A DNA stretch of 19,392 nucleotides. Source: Anaerolineae bacterium (lineage in GTDB: Bacteria; Chloroflexota; Anaerolineae; Promineifilales; Promineifilaceae). Shown here in pieces: positions 15,701 through 19,392 of the stretch (position 1 is the stretch's first letter; the number at the start of each line of letters is the position of its first letter). The notes below the pieces were generated by a model. That model did no database searches and was not told where the DNA came from. It was given only the letters and a program-made list of their open reading frames with translations. The DNA lies in the NCBI GenBank assembly GCA_028277515.1, contig JANQGC010000226.1:1-19392 (forward strand). Reading direction: 5' to 3'. The position numbers and the translations under genes are program-made.

Positions 15701-15835
15701 GATCTGCCGCCCGGCACCTACCGTCTGCAAATTGGCTGGTACCTTCTGGCTGACCTGCGTCGCTTATCTGTCCTGGATGATGCAGGCGTTCCCGTGGACG
15801 ATAAGGTCACTATTTTCAGCCTTGTTAGCCCTTGA
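12788..15835 (+). CDS. DUF2723-type GT-C-like membrane protein with C-terminal beta modules
   Basis: A 1015-aa protein. The first about 515 residues hold a dozen or so hydrophobic helices. The conserved first-loop motif is SADTFEFQ (151-158), with an acidic pair D153/E156. It is followed by GIAHPTGYPLY (165-175) and an IEAEVYALH motif, which mark DUF2723. Such proteins resemble GT-C glycosyltransferases, and D153 would be the catalytic-type Asp, using a lipid-linked sugar at the outer face of the membrane. The last about 500 residues are soluble and beta-rich, with two related modules near 630-735 and 905-1015. I chose the ATG at 12788 because MRKRIALNDSFFAG opens directly on the first helix; the upstream 30 codons look non-coding. 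The substrate is unknown. Confidence 0.85.
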   Translation: MRKRIALNDSFFAGLAALMLLFLSGLAITRLLYEAAFPNLLWLGRALAVVPLALLLAFIFFAIWLFTVRQLSHQWTIWPFTPLLLNLLWLFDAQVDLVASRFIFATSLWLGTLFIAWTLFKKRSWRGWGFLFIVAAVLPIYWLTIPDTVGSADTFEFQVVIPQLGIAHPTGYPLYIFLGRLFSFIPWETMAWRINLASAVFAILTLFFLYEAALRLTRRPLPAILSVVLLGLSPVFWSQAIEAEVYALHAFFVSVTLWLMVLILDNRDVCDTAITTWPIKLGWQRLILLSALLVGLGLTNHLTTLFLLPPALLAILLAFCSCLRRQNRQENLKLLLKAAAAFVLPLLLYAYLPLRWSALNGEPMGMARFVDWVIGGRFQDALQLNAWLTGPTRYEVVGRLLLQNWEWFNLTLAALGLITLFMRRRRAALILILTWLGFMFYGLNYLVPDLAVFLIPAHVVTALFWAAGVAALLAGANRLLDRWQKSNWLEAVQFPLLTLLMLPSIVQIAGDWPAFPQEQKDLLAWGEGVLAMPLEHNAAILADSEKIAPLYYLQQAEGFRPDLDIMVLPDEAAYRNELDGRIATGQTVYLARFLPGLEGIYHLRSFGPLLEVSTQPLMELPRETVPLEQSIGPLQLAGYSLQETADVDPGSTAVTLYWQAGAAPEQSQHIYMRWNGDYFTGEPAVKTGRHPAANYYPVQAWREDEIVSDFHLLPYPLLESGASLDLQVAVGPPFSTAADLDWQTITEMSLPPAGERILQNQLRAQIGRLFLSGVEFPSDIRPQTPLPILVSGYGHNPDALQFSLEPLDEPVSDPSGRLLVSFADQLPPFLRAAEAKTDLAGGRYHLLGRDPVASSLCGWLAPPSGGCILGEVQVSGVPLPEQATNYEDKIALLDVDLPRKELQPGDRLEVNLRWQALTSIAEDYTIFLQVLDEQDQIVGQVDAWPLQGTYPTSQWSPGEIIEDPHVIQLDADLPPGTYRLQIGWYLLADLRRLSVLDDAGVPVDDKVTIFSLVSP

Positions 15836-15855
15836 CATATAGAAAGCAGGAATCA

Positions 15856-16641
15856 TTAGCTGAACAAAAACGCCCCGTAGCCAACGACCCGGTCCTTAGT
15901 GCCCGCCGTATCACCGGAATTACGCAGATCGGCCGTGGTCACCTTTAATCCTTGCCGTTTGGCTACACTCAACAGCCCTCGAATTGGAATTCGACCGCAG
16001 GCGCTGTCTTGGCCTATCGCTTCCGGCCGAAGTTGTTCAATGGCCTCGGCCGTGGCCGCATCCAACGTTTTCGCTGCGGTATAATCATGGAAATGGCTCA
16101 AATCAGAACTGATAACAATGATCGTTTCCGGCCCACTCCATACCGTCTCCAGCAGTTCGGCTGCTTGCCTATCTTGCGCTTCTCCGGCCAAAAGAGGAAC
16201 AATGGAAACATTTGGGCAAATCATCTGCAAAAAAGGCAAATGGACCTCCAGGCTATGTTCGCCAACATGCGCCTGATCGAAAATTTGCACCTGAGGCAAA
16301 TCAAGTGCGCGCTGCAATACTTGCTGGTCGACGAGCAGGCTGCCCAGCGGTGTTGCGAAAGCTTTGGCGCTGCTGGCCGCAAAACCAACAACATGGATGC
16401 GATGCGCCGGGCCGAGCAAAACAACACGTTCAATGGATTCCTTGCGATTAGCCAAATGAGCATAAGCCGAAGCGGCGACAGGACCCGAATAAGGGTAGCC
16501 GGCGTGGGGTGCGATCATCGCCTTGGGCTGGATGTTCTTGACCTGCGCATCCTGGAGAAAACGAGAAATCATACCTCTTAGTTGGTCCTGATCAGCCGGA
16601 TAGAATGTACCGGCCACGGCCGCCGGGTGGATTTGATTCAT
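15856..16641 (-). CDS. amrB: AmmeMemoRadiSam system protein B (Memo-like)
   Basis: A 261-aa Memo1-family protein with the fold of extradiol dioxygenases. It opens with the characteristic PAAVAGTFYPAD (6-17). H46 in PHAGYPYSG, H80 in GPAHR and C215 in CGRIPI match the metal-binding positions described for human MEMO1. EHSLEVHLPF (128-137) and SSDLSH (178-183) are further family motifs. The ATG at 16641 has AAGGAGG five to six bases upstream and is clearly preferred over 16668. It is divergent from the radical SAM partner, with 223 bp between the starts. The third usual component, the AMMECR1-domain protein A, is not in this window and not fused here. The biochemical role of the system is not settled. 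Confidence 0.9.
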   Translation of the reverse strand: MNQIHPAAVAGTFYPADQDQLRGMISRFLQDAQVKNIQPKAMIAPHAGYPYSGPVAASAYAHLANRKESIERVVLLGPAHRIHVVGFAASSAKAFATPLGSLLVDQQVLQRALDLPQVQIFDQAHVGEHSLEVHLPFLQMICPNVSIVPLLAGEAQDRQAAELLETVWSGPETIIVISSDLSHFHDYTAAKTLDAATAEAIEQLRPEAIGQDSACGRIPIRGLLSVAKRQGLKVTTADLRNSGDTAGTKDRVVGYGAFLFS

Positions 16642-16779
16642 AACAGCCTCCTTTTCACCACTTCCCACAAGCCAAATAAAAATCGCGCCTCACCCCGTAC
16701 TTTGCTTAAGGCGCTATGGCTCCACGCGCAAATTGGTAAAACCAAACAATAGGCCAGAATAATCTTCTTTCTCTTATAG

Positions 16780-16785
16780 TATAAT
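16780..16785 (+). promoter_or_regulatory. Candidate -10 of the radical SAM gene
   Basis: A perfect TATAAT at 16780-16785 in an AT-rich stretch of the divergent intergenic region. Initiation near 16792 would give a 73-base leader. The -35 position is poor (GAATAA), so activation by a regulator is possible. Confidence 0.45.
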
Positions 16786-16821
16786 GGATATAGAGTAAAA
16801 TTGGATCCACGACTGATGAGT

Positions 16822-16850
16822 AGTCTAATCTTGAATATTGGACCGGTCAA
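16822..16850 (-). promoter_or_regulatory. Candidate promoter of the Memo-like gene
   Basis: On the minus strand, TTGACC (16850-16845), 17 bp, then TAGACT (16827-16822). It would start near 16815 and leave a leader of about 170 bases. The -35 lies inside the GACCGGTC palindrome (16841-16848), just before the divergent ATG. The two divergent promoters would therefore face each other and their transcripts overlap. Confidence 0.4.
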
Positions 16851-16864
16851 GCTGTAAACCAATT

Positions 16865-17953
16865 ATGTTAGATTCATCTACAGTCCCAACTATTTACTGG
16901 CACAAGATGGATGACGGCCGTATCCAATGCGATTTATGTCCCCGTTACTGCAAGCTAAACGAAGGGCAGCGCGGCCTCTGTTTTGTACGCGCCCGCCAGG
17001 ATGATCAGATCGTCTTAACCACGTATGGTCGTTCCAGCGGCTTCTGCATCGACCCCATCGAGAAAAAGCCACTGAACCATTTTTACCCCGGCAGTTCCGT
17101 CCTCTCTTTTGGCACCACCGGCTGCAATCTTTTCTGTCGTTTCTGCCAGAACTGGGATATCAGCAAATCGCGGGAAATGGACACCCTGGCCGATGTCGCC
17201 GCGCCGGACAGTATCGCCCGTGCCGCACATGAGTTGGGCTGTCAAAGCGTGGCCTTCACCTACAATGATCCGGTTATTTTCCTGGAATATGCCGTCGATG
17301 TCGCCCAGGCCTGCCATGAGAGAGGCATTCATTCCGTAGCTGTCACTGCCGGTTATATCAATGAAGAGCCACGCGCTGAATTTTATCGCTATATGGATGC
17401 TGCCAATGTTGATCTCAAGGGGTTCACCGAGGAATTTTACCAGCAGCTTTGCTCTGGCCACCTGCAACCGATTCTGGAGACCTTGCTTTATATCAAGCAT
17501 GAGACAGACACCTGGCTGGAGATCACCACGCTGCTCATTCCTGGCCAAAATGATTCCACGGCCGAACTTGAAGAATTGACACAGTGGGTAGTGGAAAATT
17601 TGGGACCTGATATTCCTTTGCATTTCTCCGCGTTTCACCCTGATTACAAGATGCGCGATATTCCACGCACTCCGGCGCAAACCTTGACCCGTGCCCGCCA
17701 AATCGCCATGAAGAATGGGGTGCGTTATGCTTACACCGGGAACGTTTATGACGCGGAAGGAGGCAGTACCTACTGCCACAACTGCGGTGTGCGCTTGATC
17801 GGCCGCAATTGGTACAATTTAAGCGACTGGAACCTGACCGAAGACGGCCGCTGTCAAATGTGCGGTACACCATGCGCTGGACATTTCTTACCCGAACCAG
17901 GAAATTGGGGCGCCAGGCGCCGGCCGGTGCGCTTGACCGATTTCCACCAGTAA
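16865..17953 (+). CDS. amrS: AmmeMemoRadiSam system radical SAM enzyme
   Basis: A 362-aa radical SAM protein. The cluster motif CNLFCRFC gives C87, C91 and C94, which bind the catalytic 4Fe-4S cluster and SAM. A cysteine-rich N-terminal part (C22, C25, C29, C39 in CDLCPRYCKLNEGQRGLC) and a C-terminal zinc-ribbon-like part (C304, C307, C330, C333, C337) are both typical of this family, formerly annotated as pyruvate-formate-lyase-activating-like. I prefer the ATG at 16865. A TTG at 16838 would add nine residues, but WHKMDDGRIQCDLCP is where family members begin to match. No good Shine-Dalgarno is visible. It acts with the divergent Memo-like protein; the target of the pair is unknown. Confidence 0.9.
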   Translation: MLDSSTVPTIYWHKMDDGRIQCDLCPRYCKLNEGQRGLCFVRARQDDQIVLTTYGRSSGFCIDPIEKKPLNHFYPGSSVLSFGTTGCNLFCRFCQNWDISKSREMDTLADVAAPDSIARAAHELGCQSVAFTYNDPVIFLEYAVDVAQACHERGIHSVAVTAGYINEEPRAEFYRYMDAANVDLKGFTEEFYQQLCSGHLQPILETLLYIKHETDTWLEITTLLIPGQNDSTAELEELTQWVVENLGPDIPLHFSAFHPDYKMRDIPRTPAQTLTRARQIAMKNGVRYAYTGNVYDAEGGSTYCHNCGVRLIGRNWYNLSDWNLTEDGRCQMCGTPCAGHFLPEPGNWGARRRPVRLTDFHQ

Positions 17954-18099
17954 CTGCGCATTCAAATTCATATAAGACCACAAAACTGGAAAGTTTGTGC
18001 TACAAACAACCGCTATATCTTTACCTTATAGATGCCTGATTTAAAAACAAAATATGAATTAAGTCGCATCTCGCCTCTCTTTTTCTTAAAATAGGCAGG

Positions 18100-19209
18100 A
18101 TGTTGTCTAAACCATCCGTCTGGCGCTATTTTGACTTTTGGCTGTTGGGCGCAGTCATTTTACTCACCGGCTTCGGTATTTTGATGATCCGCAGCGCAGT
18201 CACCGGCGCGCCCGCTTTTGAAGCGCTGCCCAACCAGCAAATCTTGTGGGGCGGTGTTGGACTGGTGATCCTGATTGCCGTGGCAGCCATTGATTATCGC
18301 TACCTGACCTCAGCTCATTGGTACATCTATGTCGGGGTTGTAGCCTCGCTGATCTTTGTCGCCGTAGCCGGGCAACTAGGCAATGAAGCACGGCGCTGGA
18401 TCCAGATCACACCTGAATTGCGCATCCAACCATCCGAATTTGGACGCATTCTGCTAACTATCACCTTCGCCCAGTTTTTGGCCAACCGCCAGCATCTCAT
18501 CGGCCGTTTTTCCAATACCTTGATTACCCTGGCCTATATCGGTATCCCCATCGGCCTAATCTTCATCCAACCTGACCTGGGTATGTCTATTTTGTTTATC
18601 GCCATCTGGTTTGCCATGATCTGGCTGGCCGGATTGCCCCTCTCTCATTTTATTGTCCTGGCCGCCGTGGGCATTTTGGGGACTGGGCTTATTTATCCCT
18701 TCCTGGCCGATTACCAGAAAGAGCGGGTGACCACCTTTCTCAATCCGGAGGAGGCCAGTCAAGACAATATTTTCAATATCGAACAGGCCGAAATCAGCAT
18801 TGGCTCCGGTGGTTTATTGGGCAAAGGATATATGCAGGGAACGCAGAGCCAGCTTGGCTTTTTGCGCGTGCAGCATACGGACTTTATTTTTTCAATGCTT
18901 ACAGAGGAGATGGGCTTACTTTTCGGCTCGCTGGTGGTGCTCGCTCTCCTGGGATTTATATTGCTGCGCATCCTGCGCGCAGCCCTGCTCAGTCAAGATT
19001 TCGCCGGGAAGCTGATCGTCGTGGGCATCGCCACTATTCTCTTCTTCCAAACTGTGGTCAGCATCGGCATGAATGTACGCCTGCTACCTGTGACCGGTCT
19101 GACTTTGCCATTTGTCAGCTATGGTGGCAGTTCTCTCGTAACCTTGTTTCTGGCTATTGGCCTGGTGCAATCCGTGCTGATGCGCCAGCGCAAACAAGAT
19201 TTCGGTTAA
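18100..19209 (+). CDS. rodA: RodA/FtsW SEDS peptidoglycan glycosyltransferase
   Basis: A 369-aa integral membrane protein of the SEDS family, of the usual RodA length with about ten hydrophobic segments. PSEFGR (111-116), IQPDLGMS (156-163), GKGYMQGTQSQLGFLRVQHTDF-type sequence at 241-262 and FVSYGGSS (338-345) are diagnostic. D261 in HTDFIF corresponds to the essential Asp of RodA. It polymerises lipid II outside the membrane with a class B PBP, during elongation if RodA rather than FtsW. No PBP or Mre gene is adjacent, so RodA versus FtsW is judged by sequence only. The ribosome-binding site (GGCAGG) abuts the ATG. The 146 bp upstream are AT-rich, with one weak hairpin (17979-17999). Confidence 0.9.
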   Translation: MLSKPSVWRYFDFWLLGAVILLTGFGILMIRSAVTGAPAFEALPNQQILWGGVGLVILIAVAAIDYRYLTSAHWYIYVGVVASLIFVAVAGQLGNEARRWIQITPELRIQPSEFGRILLTITFAQFLANRQHLIGRFSNTLITLAYIGIPIGLIFIQPDLGMSILFIAIWFAMIWLAGLPLSHFIVLAAVGILGTGLIYPFLADYQKERVTTFLNPEEASQDNIFNIEQAEISIGSGGLLGKGYMQGTQSQLGFLRVQHTDFIFSMLTEEMGLLFGSLVVLALLGFILLRILRAALLSQDFAGKLIVVGIATILFFQTVVSIGMNVRLLPVTGLTLPFVSYGGSSLVTLFLAIGLVQSVLMRQRKQDFG

Positions 19210-19254
19210 TGGTTGGCTGATATCTCTGGGCAAGTTAAAATTCTTTCACCTTAA

Positions 19255-19392
<138 letters not shown>

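Overview
This is a bacterial chromosomal segment of moderate GC content. I infer a member of the Chloroflexota (Anaerolineae-like). The best clue is the large DUF2723-type membrane protein with C-terminal beta modules that close on a W-x-P-G-E ... L-P-P-G-T-Y pattern, an arrangement I associate with that phylum. The assignment is an inference, because the window holds no rRNA or marker phylogeny. No CRISPR array, transposase or phage structural gene was seen.

Layout. 1-305 is non-coding and ends an upstream transcript at an intrinsic terminator. 306-1934 is a two-gene lipid or acyl-CoA unit (PaaG-like enoyl-CoA hydratase/isomerase, then an SDR oxidoreductase) with a 32-bp perfect palindrome in the gap. 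1963-5121 (minus) is an SbcD/YhaO-like phosphoesterase followed by an SbcC/YhaN-like ATPase with a membrane hairpin in its coiled coil. 5422-6675 is a cysteine-desulfurase-like PLP enzyme that lacks the catalytic cysteine. 6693-7180 is a tRNA cluster, Ser(TGA), Ser(GCT), Arg(ACG), with a very good promoter and a terminator. 7226-8084 is the most accessory-looking part: a small HNH nuclease gene, then about 430 bp with several hairpins and remains of a short gene.

8085-9682 is a plus-strand unit: a cysteine-rich 113-aa protein with a near-consensus promoter, the second identical copy of the 32-bp palindrome, a HAD hydrolase and a DinB-fold protein. It converges on a tight minus-strand operon, 12667-9671 (cystathionine gamma-synthase-type enzyme, YihY/BrkB membrane protein, PlsC acyltransferase). 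12788-15835 is the DUF2723 protein, probably made from a leaderless mRNA. 15856-17953 is a divergent pair of AmmeMemoRadiSam genes (Memo-like protein B on minus, radical SAM enzyme on plus). The window ends with a RodA/FtsW SEDS glycosyltransferase and the first 38 codons of a glutamyl-tRNA synthetase.

Most genes are ordinary housekeeping or peripheral metabolism. The least explained signals are at the DNA level. One is the 32-bp double palindrome present twice in intergenic gaps. The other is a very high density of the palindrome CGGCCG (about 45 by eye, roughly one per 430 bp, on a random expectation near 5), which resembles the highly iterated palindromes of cyanobacteria. No complete new multi-gene system was recognised.
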